A stretch of 64,000 nucleotides of DNA from an uncultured Actinomycetes bacterium (GTDB taxonomy: Bacteria; Actinomycetota; Acidimicrobiia; Acidimicrobiales; Acidimicrobilacustridaceae), in NCBI GenBank assembly GCA_937876315.1, contig CALEHQ010000041.1, forward strand, positions 62,001 through 126,000. Reading direction: 5' to 3'. Every line of letters starts with the position of its first letter. Positions within the stretch are counted from its first letter, which is position 1. Below are positions 29,306-38,446 of the stretch, in pieces. The translations under genes and the position numbers were made by a program. The notes under the pieces are model-generated. The model was not told the origin of the DNA and ran no database searches. It was given only the letters and a program-made list of their open reading frames with translations.

Positions 29306-30318
29306 GGTGCAGTCTCGCGGTCTCGCCACTCGCCCGACAGTCCAATGACTTCAGCAGGCCCCACGAGACGCTCGGCCAGCCTTCGAGTGGCGGGGTGATC
29401 ATCACGTTCGGGAACCACAATCACCACGCGGGCATCTGGGTCATTTAGGACACGAGCATCGGCGGCGGTCGGCACCACATCAAGGTCAATGCCAACAGAA
29501 CAGGCCACGACCACGGGCTGACCGAAGGGGTCGCGACCTACAGCGATTGATGCGCCAACGTCTTTGACACTGTCACGCGGAGTTGGCGGCTCAACCGGCC
29601 GAAGTTCTTGCGCACCGATGAGGTGTGGATCTTGCAACAGACGCCAACGCAGCCAGCCTTCTGGGGCCAAGCGACGAAGCGGATGGGCTTCTGCATCGGC
29701 GCGACGGACGGCATCGACGCTGGCAATAACCGATTCAAGAGCCTTCGCCGTCGGAAGGTTTCCGTGCACCATTGTGAATGCTTCACGGTCATGACGACCC
29801 ACGCCTACTTCAAGACGCGTGCCTTCGGTTGATTCCACGACGCGCGCAATTTCCAACCCGCGCAGTTCGCCACGAATTTCACCGTGCTCGACAGTTACAT
29901 CAACACCAGCAGCGGTGAGCATCCCGATGAGTTCACGCGCAGCAGCTGATGGTTCGACCGGAACGGGCACTGGAGCAGGGGCGGCGGGAACAAGAGAACG
30001 CCCTTCAATTCTCCATACCGTTGGTGCATTTCGGAATTGCTCGGCCCGGCGCGCAACGATACTTGAGGTCTCTACTGATTCGGCCATCACGTGCAAGGTG
30101 GCGATTCCTTCACGATCAGCGAGAACCATCGCTGCGCCAAGACTTCGCACTGCACCGTCATCGAGCAAGCACCACGCTGCCGTTGCAGCGCGCACGAGAG
30201 CACCGCCCGGAAACGGAGTGACACGCAGTTCAGATGCATCAGCATTCGACGCGTCGGCAACGAGTGCTCGCGCTTTCGCTGCGAGCAGTCGGGTTCGTTG
30301 ATCTGGATCTAGGGGCAC
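29302..30318 (-). CDS. Conserved hypothetical protein between rpmE and prfA
   Basis: The 338-residue, soluble, Val/Ala/Arg/Asp-rich product has no signal, membrane helix or catalytic motif that I recognise. A Pro-rich linker (PAAPAPVPVPVEP) near residue 117 divides an N-terminal and a C-terminal half. The GTG at 30318 has AGGAG upstream; an upstream ATG at 30510 would run through rpmE antisense-frame sequence and is unlikely. It is embedded in an essential translation-termination operon, spaced 37 nt from rpmE and overlapping prfA (ATGA), which suggests a housekeeping role, but the function is unknown. Confidence 0.75.
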   Translation of the reverse strand: MPLDPDQRTRLLAAKARALVADASNADASELRVTPFPGGALVRAATAAWCLLDDGAVRSLGAAMVLADREGIATLHVMAESVETSSIVARRAEQFRNAPTVWRIEGRSLVPAAPAPVPVPVEPSAAARELIGMLTAAGVDVTVEHGEIRGELRGLEIARVVESTEGTRLEVGVGRHDREAFTMVHGNLPTAKALESVIASVDAVRRADAEAHPLRRLAPEGWLRWRLLQDPHLIGAQELRPVEPPTPRDSVKDVGASIAVGRDPFGQPVVVACSVGIDLDVVPTAADARVLNDPDARVVIVVPERDDHPATRRLAERLVGPAEVIGLSGEWRDRETAP

Positions 30319-30355
30319 GGTCGGCTCCTGACCGCGCAGTGGCTCGGTGGTGCCG

Positions 30356-30562
30356 CTATTTGCGGCGCTTGCCGTACCGCTTCTCGAACTTCTCGATGCG
30401 GCCGCCGGTATCAACCAGCTTCTGCTTGCCCGTGTAGAAGGGATGGCACTCGTTGCAGAGTTCCGAAGTGAGCTCGGCCTTCGTGGAGCGCGTGGTGAAC
30501 GTGTTCCCACAGGAACACTTCACGGTCGATTCGACGTAGTCGGGATGGATGTCGGCCTTCAT
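30356..30562 (-). CDS. rpmE: 50S ribosomal protein L31, zinc-binding type
   Basis: A 68-residue L31. Cys16 and Cys18 (VKCSCGN) plus Cys36 and Cys39 ([12 protein letters not shown]) form the zinc site of the C+ form. It lies 92 nt after rho, as in other actinobacteria. A zinc-free paralogue is not in the window. Confidence 0.96.
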   Translation of the reverse strand: MKADIHPDYVESTVKCSCGNTFTTRSTKAELTSELCNECHPFYTGKQKLVDTGGRIEKFEKRYGKRRK

Positions 30563-30654
30563 GGCGGTGCTCCAGAGAGATTTCGGGACTCACAAGTGTG
30601 GCGGTCCGGGACGAGAACTGCAATCTCGGCCCTGAACCCGTCCAGGACAGGGGG

Positions 30655-32244
30655 TTAGCCCTTGGCCACCTCGGCCAAGAACTCGTCGTTGGTGCGGAAG
30701 GTGCCCAGTCGGTCAATGAGCATTTCAAGCCCCGGACCAGCACTTCCACCCTCGGCGAGACCCGCGAGGACTCGGCGAAGCTTGTGGACCTGCTTGAGCT
30801 GCTTGGCGTCATAGAGCAGCTCTTCGTGGCGGGTCGAGGAAGCGTCGACATTGATGGCTGGGTACAAGCGACGCTCAGCGAGACGTCGATCGAGACGCAG
30901 TTCCATGTTCCCGGTGCCCTTGAACTCTTCGAAAATGACGTCGTCCATTTTTGATCCGGTTTCGACGAGCGCACTGGCGATGATCGTCAGCGAGCCACCT
31001 TCTTCGAGATTCCGGGCAGCGCCGAAGAACTTCTTCGGGGGGTAGAGGGCTCCGGTGTCGATACCCCCGGACATCACGCGACCAGTCGCAGGAGCGGCCA
31101 AGTTGTACGCCCGCGCAAGACGAGTGATGCCGTCGAGGATGATGACGACGTCGCGACCTTCCTCGACCAAACGCTTGGCGCGTTCAAGAACGAGTTCCGC
31201 GACCGACGCATGTTCCTCGGCAGGGCGGTCGAACGTCGACGCGACAACTTCCCCGTTCACCGAACGACGCATGTCAGTGACTTCTTCGGGACGCTCATCA
31301 ACAAGAAGAACCATTAGATGGACGTCGGGATTGTTTTCGGAGATCGACTTCGCGATCTGCTTCATGATCGTGGTCTTGCCTGCTTTCGGCGGCGCAACGA
31401 TGAGGCCGCGCTGACCCTTTCCGATCGGAGCAAGTAGATCGATGATTCGAGTCGTCATGTTGTAGGGCTCATCGCGCGATGAAAGCGTGAGGCGCTCATC
31501 GGGAAACAGCGGTGTGAGGTCGTCGAATCGACGACGATCGCGAGCCGAATCAGGTGCTCCCCCGTTCACAGAGTCAATACGAAGCAGCGCCGGGTTCTTT
31601 TCGTTACGAGCGGCAGGGCGACTTGTGCCGACGATAACGTCGCCGCGACGAAGCGAGAACTGGCGGGTTTGTTTGACCGACACGTACACGTCGTCACGAG
31701 TCGGCAAATAGCCCCTTACTCGAATGAATCCGTAGCCCTCGTCGCGAAGATCAAGAACGCCTGAAACCTCGACGGGGTCGCCCGACCACGGCTCGTCAGC
31801 ACGTGATTCGAAACGTTCGCCGCCGCGATCACGACCCCGGCGCCGACGACGACGACCTCCACCCTCGCCATCATCACCATCGGCATCGCTTCCAGCCGAA
31901 GGCTGCGGCGAGACTGCATCGGAACTCGCGTCTGACTCTTCGGCGTCACCCGATTCTTCAGCCTCAACCTCGGACGAAGCGAGCTCTTCTTCGTCTTCAA
32001 AAACAACAACCTCGATGTCGTCGTCGACCACGGGCGCTTCTTCGACCGCTGCAGCCTTCGGGGGCCGACCACGTCGCGGCTTGGGCGGTGCGGGCTCTGA
32101 GTCGGCGATGAGCCCAAGGATCAGATCGATCACATCGGCCTTCTTCGCACGCGAGCCGGGCTTGCCGCCGAGGGTCGACGCAATCGTCAGTAGCTCGTCG
32201 CGATCTTTCGCTTCAAGCGTGGCGCGTTGATCTTTCTCGGACAT
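30655..32244 (-). CDS. rho: Transcription termination factor Rho
   Basis: A 529-residue RNA-dependent ATPase. An N-terminal Rho_N domain (residues ~1-45) is followed by an insert of about 110 residues that is acidic and then Arg/Gly-rich ([18 protein letters not shown]), as is common in actinobacterial Rho. Then come the RNA-binding fold with GYGFIR, Walker A PPKAGKT, and the Q-loop/R-loop region ending [15 protein letters not shown]. The ATG at 32244 was chosen because GAGGTC precedes it and upstream residues are not conserved. Confidence 0.95.
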   Translation of the reverse strand: MSEKDQRATLEAKDRDELLTIASTLGGKPGSRAKKADVIDLILGLIADSEPAPPKPRRGRPPKAAAVEEAPVVDDDIEVVVFEDEEELASSEVEAEESGDAEESDASSDAVSPQPSAGSDADGDDGEGGGRRRRRRGRDRGGERFESRADEPWSGDPVEVSGVLDLRDEGYGFIRVRGYLPTRDDVYVSVKQTRQFSLRRGDVIVGTSRPAARNEKNPALLRIDSVNGGAPDSARDRRRFDDLTPLFPDERLTLSSRDEPYNMTTRIIDLLAPIGKGQRGLIVAPPKAGKTTIMKQIAKSISENNPDVHLMVLLVDERPEEVTDMRRSVNGEVVASTFDRPAEEHASVAELVLERAKRLVEEGRDVVIILDGITRLARAYNLAAPATGRVMSGGIDTGALYPPKKFFGAARNLEEGGSLTIIASALVETGSKMDDVIFEEFKGTGNMELRLDRRLAERRLYPAINVDASSTRHEELLYDAKQLKQVHKLRRVLAGLAEGGSAGPGLEMLIDRLGTFRTNDEFLAEVAKG

Positions 32245-32442
32245 GGTGACCTCGTTCCTCCCGGGCGCAATCGACCGGGTGAGATAGGGCGAACTTGGGA
32301 AAGCGTTGCACTGCGGTACGGGAGAGACATCGCCTCGATCGAAGCAATGGTCCGTCGGACGACGGGGAGACGCCGGACCAGCCGAAGCGGTCACAAGCGA
32401 CGATCGCAGGTTAGTGGTGTCCAGTGAGGACGACCAACAAGG

Positions 32443-33588
32443 TCAACGAGCGACCAATTGCCCCATGAGTTCATGGCCCGGCACAACAGGCATCTCGGCA
32501 ACGCCATCTTCGGTGTATTCGCCACCAGGACCATCGACTGTGGAGTCGAACAGCAGGTAGGGAACCGCGTCGGGCGTATGGGTGCGGAGTGCAAGAGGCG
32601 TGGCGTGATCGGGCAGCAGCAACATTCGCCACGGACCGCTCGCATCGAGAGATTCGACGAGGCCAGCGAGGATTCGTGAATCCCAGTTTTCGAGCGCTCG
32701 AACTTTTTCCTCGACGTTGCCAGCATGTCCAGCTTCGTCTGTGGCTTCGACGTGGATGATGAAAAGGTCGAGCCCATCATCGAGTCCGTCGACGGCGCAA
32801 TCGCGCTTGCCTTCATAATCGGTGTCGTACCAACCAGTGGCGGTTTCGAGTTCGACAACTTCGATATCGGTAAGGACGCCAAGGCCGCGAACGAGGTCGA
32901 CGGCGGTGACTAGTCCGGCCTTGATTCCATAGGTACTTTCGAACGATGGCATTTGTGGCTGAAAACCTTGACCCCACAGCCACACCGTGTTCGCGTCGAT
33001 GTCGAAATCAGCAAGAATCTCGCGCGACGCATCCATTACTCGCTGGAGCTTCGATGCCGCAGGACCTGTCGGCCACACAAGCGGCTTACCCGTCAGGTCG
33101 TGCGGCGGCGCGCATTCGGCCTCGGCCCAATCAGCAGGGGCAACCATGATGTGTCGGTATTGAACGCCGCGATGAAACTCAATACCTTCATCGGCGAACG
33201 CTTTGTGCATTGCTTCGATCGCCGCTGCTGCACGCTCGGTAGATGGATGTCCACCAGCGAAGTCGATCATGGTTCCGTCCTCGCCGATCGTTGACAAATT
33301 GCAGCGATAGGCCACCTGATCGGGACGAAGTTTCAAACCGAGTGCGGCTGCCTCGATGGGAGCCCGACCAGTGTGATAAGCGGCCGGGTCGTAACCAAAG
33401 ATCGACATGTTGCCAACGTCGGAACCAGGAGGGAGTCCCGGTGGAATGACCGCAGCGCGTCCAAGTGTTGAGCGCGCAGCGATGCGATCGAGCACGGGCG
33501 TATTCGCTACTTGGAGGGGCGTGCGACCGCCGAGCTCAGCAAGCGGCTCGTCGGCACAACCGTCGGGGACACAGACCACGTATTTCAT
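32443..33588 (-). CDS. COG3635 (ApgM-like) protein, candidate homoserine kinase analogue
   Basis: A 381-residue alkaline-phosphatase-superfamily protein of the archaeal-type 2,3-bisphosphoglycerate-independent phosphoglycerate mutase group. Metal ligand regions are VPDGCADEP, GSDVGNMSIFGYDP (the Ser nucleophile position), DEAGHAGN and LPDHATP. It lies between thrC and rho, the exact slot of thrB in Mycobacterium and other actinobacteria, and no GHMP-type thrB is present in the window. Comparative genomics has proposed COG3635 proteins near hom/thrC as homoserine-kinase analogues, so that role is inferred. True phosphoglycerate mutase activity remains possible. The ATG at 33588 is 46 nt after the thrC stop. 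Confidence 0.8.
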   Translation of the reverse strand: MKYVVCVPDGCADEPLAELGGRTPLQVANTPVLDRIAARSTLGRAAVIPPGLPPGSDVGNMSIFGYDPAAYHTGRAPIEAAALGLKLRPDQVAYRCNLSTIGEDGTMIDFAGGHPSTERAAAAIEAMHKAFADEGIEFHRGVQYRHIMVAPADWAEAECAPPHDLTGKPLVWPTGPAASKLQRVMDASREILADFDIDANTVWLWGQGFQPQMPSFESTYGIKAGLVTAVDLVRGLGVLTDIEVVELETATGWYDTDYEGKRDCAVDGLDDGLDLFIIHVEATDEAGHAGNVEEKVRALENWDSRILAGLVESLDASGPWRMLLLPDHATPLALRTHTPDAVPYLLFDSTVDGPGGEYTEDGVAEMPVVPGHELMGQLVAR

Positions 33589-33634
33589 CGGATCAACAGT
33601 CTGCCCGAAGTTCTCGTCAACTGGCAGATCGGCC

Positions 33635-35044
33635 TCAGGGCTGATCGAGGATTTCTTCGATTCGTCCCCGCACCGTGGCGAAATCGTTGGCGCAAACTTC
33701 AAAATGCTCGGGACGATCGAAGAGGTCGGCAAGGTGCGCGGGCAATGGGGGGCGAACGTTTGACGCTGCCTCGACCGCATCGGGGAACTTCGCCGGGTGA
33801 GCGGTAGCCAAGACGACCATTGGCACAGCCGCATCGGCACGAGCCTGACGAGCTGCGGCCAAGCCAACCGCTGTGTGCGGATCGATCAACATGCCGTTTC
33901 GCTCGAATTCAGCGGCGATAGTCGCAGCGGTTTGCGCATCGTCGATGCGAGCAGCCGACCAATGATCGGCGAGCAACTCGAGGCGATCGCCTTCGACAGA
34001 CACCGTACCCTCGGCGCGGAATCGAGCCATCAGTTCAGAAATCGCCGCCCCATCACGTCCATGAATCTCAAACAACAGGCGTTCGAGATTTGAGGACACT
34101 TGGATGTCCATACTCGGGCTGAGCGTGGGATGGACCTCGCCGATTGTCATTGTTCCAGTCGTGAGGAACTGAGTGAGGATGTCATTGCGGTTCGAGGCCA
34201 CGATGAACTGCGAAATGGGAGTGCCAATCCGCTGCGCTCCATAGCCGGCGAATACGTTCCCGAAGTTGCCAGTGGGAACAGAGAACGCGACTGGTCGACC
34301 AGCACCACCACCAAGACGCACAGCGCAGGTGACGTAATAGACGATCTGGGCCATAACACGAGCCCAGTTGATTGAGTTCACTGCCGACAGATTGCGAGAT
34401 TCGCGGAATTGGTCGTCGGCGAACAACGCCTTGACCATGTCCTGACAGTCGTCAAACGTGCCTTCTACTGCGATGTTGTGAACGTTCTGTGAGAGCACCG
34501 TCGTCATCTGGCGACGCTGCACATCGGAGACTCGACCAGCGGGATGAAGGATGAAGACGTCAGCGGTTGGACGATCGCGAAGCGCTTCGATTGCCGCAGA
34601 GCCGGTATCACCTGAAGTCGCACCAACGATCGTTACCTTCTCGCCGCGCCGTGTGAGTTCGTGATCGAACAGGCGACCAACTAACTGAAGGGCGATGTCC
34701 TTAAACGCAAGCGTTGGCCCATGAAACAACTCGGCCAACCAAATGTTGTCACCGAGATCAACAAGAGGAACGACTTCTTCGGTTGCGAACGTTGCGTAGG
34801 CATCGTGAACGATTGCGGCAAACGCATCGTGCTCGATTGAACCTTCAACGAACGGCCACATCACCTCGGTAGCGATTTCGGAGTACGACATCGATGTGAA
34901 GCGCTCGAATGCTGCAACGGTGAGCGACGGCCATTGCGATGGAACGTACAAACCTCCATCGATTGCCAGTCCAGCAAGCAGGACATCGGCAAAGCCCAGT
35001 TCAGGAGCTGCGCCACGGGTGCTGACGTAGGTGATCGGAGCCAT
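33635..35044 (-). CDS. thrC: Threonine synthase
   Basis: A 469-residue PLP enzyme converting O-phosphohomoserine to threonine. The N-terminal YVSTRG start and the Schiff-base Lys in GPTLAFKDIALQ identify the E. coli-like long form; GATSGDTGSAA and SVPTGNFGNVFAG bind phosphate and PLP. This long form differs from the shorter class found in Mycobacterium. The ATG overlaps the hom stop by 1 nt (TAATG). Confidence 0.93.
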   Translation of the reverse strand: MAPITYVSTRGAAPELGFADVLLAGLAIDGGLYVPSQWPSLTVAAFERFTSMSYSEIATEVMWPFVEGSIEHDAFAAIVHDAYATFATEEVVPLVDLGDNIWLAELFHGPTLAFKDIALQLVGRLFDHELTRRGEKVTIVGATSGDTGSAAIEALRDRPTADVFILHPAGRVSDVQRRQMTTVLSQNVHNIAVEGTFDDCQDMVKALFADDQFRESRNLSAVNSINWARVMAQIVYYVTCAVRLGGGAGRPVAFSVPTGNFGNVFAGYGAQRIGTPISQFIVASNRNDILTQFLTTGTMTIGEVHPTLSPSMDIQVSSNLERLLFEIHGRDGAAISELMARFRAEGTVSVEGDRLELLADHWSAARIDDAQTAATIAAEFERNGMLIDPHTAVGLAAARQARADAAVPMVVLATAHPAKFPDAVEAASNVRPPLPAHLADLFDRPEHFEVCANDFATVRGRIEEILDQP

Positions 35045-36366
35045 TAGCGATCAGCCTCGATGAGAACGCGAATGGTGGAACCAATGCTTCGCACCGAATC
35101 GAGCACACCAAGTGCGTCGAGCGTGGAGCGGACATCGCTTTGCGACGCCGGATGAATGATGAGATCGATACGAGCTTCGTTTGCAGCATCATCTGGTCCC
35201 GACAATGAATGTTGTTCCATCGAGTCAATCGACACACCGTGTTCGCCAAAGACTCCTGCGATCGCAGCGAGCACACCAGATCGGTCGTCAACGCGAAGGC
35301 TGAGATACCAGGCCGCTTCGAGTTGGCTACTTGGGCGAATCGCCATTGGCACAAAAGCTCCAAGCGATGCGTGAGCACCACTTTGCAGATTCACCGCTGC
35401 GTCAACCAAGTCGCCCAGAACCGCAGATGCCGTGGGATCGCCGCCAGCGCCGCGACCGTAGAACATGAGATCGCCTACGGCTTCACCTTGAACGAAGACC
35501 GCATTGAAACTGTCGCGCACCGCCGCAAGAGGATGAGCGTTCGGTACGAGACATGGGTGGACTCGCGCAGAAAGTTCATCGCCGTTTGGCCCCGAGAATC
35601 GCTCGGCGATCGCAAGGAGTTTGACTGAATAGCCATGCCGCGCTGCAAAAGCGATGTCGTCGGCAGTGATCTTCAAAATCCCTTCGCACTCAACATCAGC
35701 GCCTGTGACTTCTGCACCAAAGGCAATCGATGCGACGATTGCGATCTTTGCGGCAGCATCGTGCCCTTCAACATCCGCGGTGGGATCGGCTTCTGCGTAA
35801 CCCAAAGACTGCGCTTCGGCGAGAGCATCGGAATAGTCGGCGCCCGCCTCGCTCATACGAGTGAGGATGTAGTTCGTTGTTCCGTTCATGATGCCCATGA
35901 CGCGAAGAACGGGCTCGGCAAGCAGCGACTCACGCAGTGGTCGGATGAACGGGATCCCGCCAGCGACCGCTGCTTCGAAGAGCAAATCCACTCCAGCCGC
36001 TTCGGCCGCAGCGAACAGTTCTGACCCATGCGCAGCGAGAAGTGCCTTGTTGGCGGTAATGACCGGCTTGCCTGCACCAAGCGCCGCAAGGAGCAGTTCA
36101 CGCGCAGGCGAAATTCCGCCCATGACCTCGACGATGACGTCGATAGCGGGGTCAGTAGCCACCGCCATCGCATCGGAAGTGAAGACGGAGTTTTCAACAC
36201 TGATTGGACGACTCCGGGAAAGGTCACGGACAGCAATCCTGGAGATCTCAAGCGAAAGCCCAGTACGAGCCTGAATCGTGGCGTTCTGTCGATCGACAAG
36301 CGCGACAAGCGAAGCCCCGACTGCCCCACAACCTAAGACTCCGACTCGAACGACAGATCCATCCAC
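35044..36366 (-). CDS. hom: Homoserine dehydrogenase
   Basis: A 440-residue enzyme reducing aspartate semialdehyde to homoserine. It has the Rossmann GCGAVGASLV start, ITANKALLA, the catalytic-region GIMNGTTNYILTRMSEAG, and a C-terminal ACT domain (from ~residue 355) for threonine feedback. The GTG at 36366 has no Shine-Dalgarno sequence but lies 7 nt after a TAGCCT hexamer, which suggests leaderless transcription from an internal promoter. Confidence 0.95.
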   Translation of the reverse strand: MDGSVVRVGVLGCGAVGASLVALVDRQNATIQARTGLSLEISRIAVRDLSRSRPISVENSVFTSDAMAVATDPAIDVIVEVMGGISPARELLLAALGAGKPVITANKALLAAHGSELFAAAEAAGVDLLFEAAVAGGIPFIRPLRESLLAEPVLRVMGIMNGTTNYILTRMSEAGADYSDALAEAQSLGYAEADPTADVEGHDAAAKIAIVASIAFGAEVTGADVECEGILKITADDIAFAARHGYSVKLLAIAERFSGPNGDELSARVHPCLVPNAHPLAAVRDSFNAVFVQGEAVGDLMFYGRGAGGDPTASAVLGDLVDAAVNLQSGAHASLGAFVPMAIRPSSQLEAAWYLSLRVDDRSGVLAAIAGVFGEHGVSIDSMEQHSLSGPDDAANEARIDLIIHPASQSDVRSTLDALGVLDSVRSIGSTIRVLIEADR

Positions 36367-36373
36367 GGCAGAA

Positions 36374-36379
36374 AGGCTA
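36374..36379 (-). promoter_or_regulatory. -10 box TAGCCT upstream of hom
   Basis: On the minus strand TAGCCT is followed by 7 nt and the GTG start of hom. It lies in the 61-nt gap after the TauE gene and would allow hom-thrC-COG3635 to be transcribed as a separate unit. Confidence 0.5.
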
Positions 36380-36427
36380 CCGGCGCTGCGCCATGGGCCC
36401 CGACGGAGTTTCCGGAAAGAGAGCGAC

Positions 36428-37159
36428 CTAGCCAGCGATAACGCTGACGATGGTCACCAATGCCGTCACGGCCAGCAAAAGCGTGACGAGTCCACGGAAT
36501 CGGGTGGGGTCAATATGGCCGCGGATCCGGTGACCAAGAAAGAAGCCCACCACCAAGGCCGGACCCGCCACAAGAAGAGACGACGCTACGTCGGTAGTGA
36601 AATGGCCAGTGATGGCAAACAGCGCCAACGACACGACACTGACTGAGACAAGCACCCAGGAAATCGTGCCTCGGAAAACCTGCGGAGTGAAGTGTCGGGC
36701 GTGCAATGCCATCACCAAGGGCGGCCCATTGGTCGACAACGAGGTACTCAAAACTCCGGCAACGAATCCAGCGCCAAGATCGACCGGCATGCTCGCGCGC
36801 TCAAGCCTGAAACCTCGAAGATTCACAATCAGGAACACAATGATCACCGCGGCGAGACCGATTTTGAGTTGCTGAGACGTCGCAAATGTGAGGATGACTA
36901 GACCCAACGGCATCCCGACAAATGCGGAGAGCACAAGCCGCTTAATGGTGGGCATATCCCCGTGGTGGCGTTCGGTCCAAGCCTGCCCGCCGCTTGTAAA
37001 CGTACTCAAGGTCGCCGAGATCACAACTGCCAACTCGGTCGGAACCGCCATCGACATGATCGGCACAGCAAGCAGTGAGAACCCAAACCCCGTGACTGTT
37101 TGGATCATTGAGGAGAAGAAAACTGCGAGACCGATGAGAACGAATTCAGATGTAGACAC
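36428..37159 (-). CDS. TauE/SafE family membrane transporter
   Basis: A 243-residue protein with eight hydrophobic segments. The N-terminal SSMIQTVTGFGFSLLAVPIM and the mid-protein GVLSTSLSTNGPPLVM are typical of the sulfite exporter TauE/SafE family, which exports sulfur-containing or organic anions. It is inserted between lysA and hom, 8 nt after the lysA stop, with a GTG start. The substrate is unknown. Confidence 0.85.
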   Translation of the reverse strand: MSTSEFVLIGLAVFFSSMIQTVTGFGFSLLAVPIMSMAVPTELAVVISATLSTFTSGGQAWTERHHGDMPTIKRLVLSAFVGMPLGLVILTFATSQQLKIGLAAVIIVFLIVNLRGFRLERASMPVDLGAGFVAGVLSTSLSTNGPPLVMALHARHFTPQVFRGTISWVLVSVSVVSLALFAITGHFTTDVASSLLVAGPALVVGFFLGHRIRGHIDPTRFRGLVTLLLAVTALVTIVSVIAG

Positions 37160-37167
37160 CAGTTGTC

Positions 37168-38439
37168 TCAGTCGACTTCGAGGAGAAGGAGGTCATCGAG
37201 AGTTTCGCGACGAACTACAAGGCGAGCTTTACCGTTCGCAACAAAAACAACCGCCGGTCGGGTGACTTTGTTGTAGTTGGATCCCATTGAGTGTCCGTAG
37301 GCGCCAGTCACCGGCGTCGCAAGGATGTCTCCTACAACAAGGTCTGAAGGCACAACTGCATCGCGCACAAGGATGTCGCCAGATTCACAGTGCTTCCCCA
37401 CCACGGTGACAACACGATCGCGATTGACGCCAACTTCTCGCGGAAGGAACGCCTCGTAACCGCTGCCATAAAGAACCGGGCGAGGATTATCGCTCATACC
37501 GCCATCGACAGAGACATAGGTACGAATTCCTGGAATGTCCTTGATGGTCCCCACCGAATAGAGGGTGACTGCTGCTTGAGCCACGAGGGCGCGGCCCGGC
37601 TCCGCCGTGACATGTGCGTCAATGCCTGCGGTTGCGCATGCAGCCTTTACAACTGCGCCCCATTCGGTGATCGAATCCGATTCCTCGTCCGCCACGTAAG
37701 CAACGCCGAGTCCCCCACCAACGGAGAGTTCTGGCAAACCATGTTTCTGCACGAACGGCGCCATGACCTCGATCGCCATTTCAAAGAACTCTGCATCGAA
37801 AACCTGCGAGCCGATATGTGCATGGAGTCCGACAAGATCGATTGCAGGAGAGGCATTCGCTCGAAGTACTGCCGCATCGGCCTGGCCACTTGCAAGGCCG
37901 AAACCAAACTTGGAATCGTCCTGACCAGTACGCACGAACTCATGCGTATGTGCTTCGACACCCGGGGTCACACGAATCAGCGCTTTCGGAACTTCTAGAC
38001 CCTCAGCGACGAGGGCTTCGATACGGTCAATCTCGTCGAAGGAATCGATAATGATGCGGCCGATACCTTCGGACATCGCGGTTCGGAGTTCTGCAGTGCT
38101 TTTGTTGTTTCCATGAAGAACAAGGCGATCGGCGGGCACACCTGCAGATCGAGCGACGTGATACTCGCCACCAGTTGAAACATCGAGGTTGCAGCCTTCT
38201 TCAGCAGCAAGCCGAGCCATTGCCTTGCAAAGAAACGCCTTCGTTGCAAAATTTACGCCGACACCAAAAGCGGCAACAGCTTCACGACAACGAGCACGAA
38301 GGTGTGCTTCGTCATAGACAAACAGAGGTGTTCCGAACTGCTCCGCGAGTTCAAGAGTGTCACAGCCACCGATGATGAGTTGTCCTTTGTCGCCAATCGT
38401 GGCGGTATCGGGAAGCAACGAGAGGGGAAGCGCGTTCAT
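37168..38439 (-). CDS. lysA: Diaminopimelate decarboxylase
   Basis: A 423-residue PLP enzyme making lysine from meso-diaminopimelate. It has the PLP-Lys region VNFATKAFLCKA, HIGSQVFDAE, and the C-terminal CESGDILVRD with the substrate-binding Cys-Glu. The ATG at 38439 lies 7 nt after the argS stop; the argS-lysA-hom order is conserved among actinobacteria. Confidence 0.95.
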   Translation of the reverse strand: MNALPLSLLPDTATIGDKGQLIIGGCDTLELAEQFGTPLFVYDEAHLRARCREAVAAFGVGVNFATKAFLCKAMARLAAEEGCNLDVSTGGEYHVARSAGVPADRLVLHGNNKSTAELRTAMSEGIGRIIIDSFDEIDRIEALVAEGLEVPKALIRVTPGVEAHTHEFVRTGQDDSKFGFGLASGQADAAVLRANASPAIDLVGLHAHIGSQVFDAEFFEMAIEVMAPFVQKHGLPELSVGGGLGVAYVADEESDSITEWGAVVKAACATAGIDAHVTAEPGRALVAQAAVTLYSVGTIKDIPGIRTYVSVDGGMSDNPRPVLYGSGYEAFLPREVGVNRDRVVTVVGKHCESGDILVRDAVVPSDLVVGDILATPVTGAYGHSMGSNYNKVTRPAVVFVANGKARLVVRRETLDDLLLLEVD

Positions 38440-38446
38440 CAGATGC

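Noticed and set aside
30600-30654. Imperfect hairpin between rho and rpmE
   Set aside because: The stem is short, with a long loop and no T-run; not convincing as terminator or regulator.
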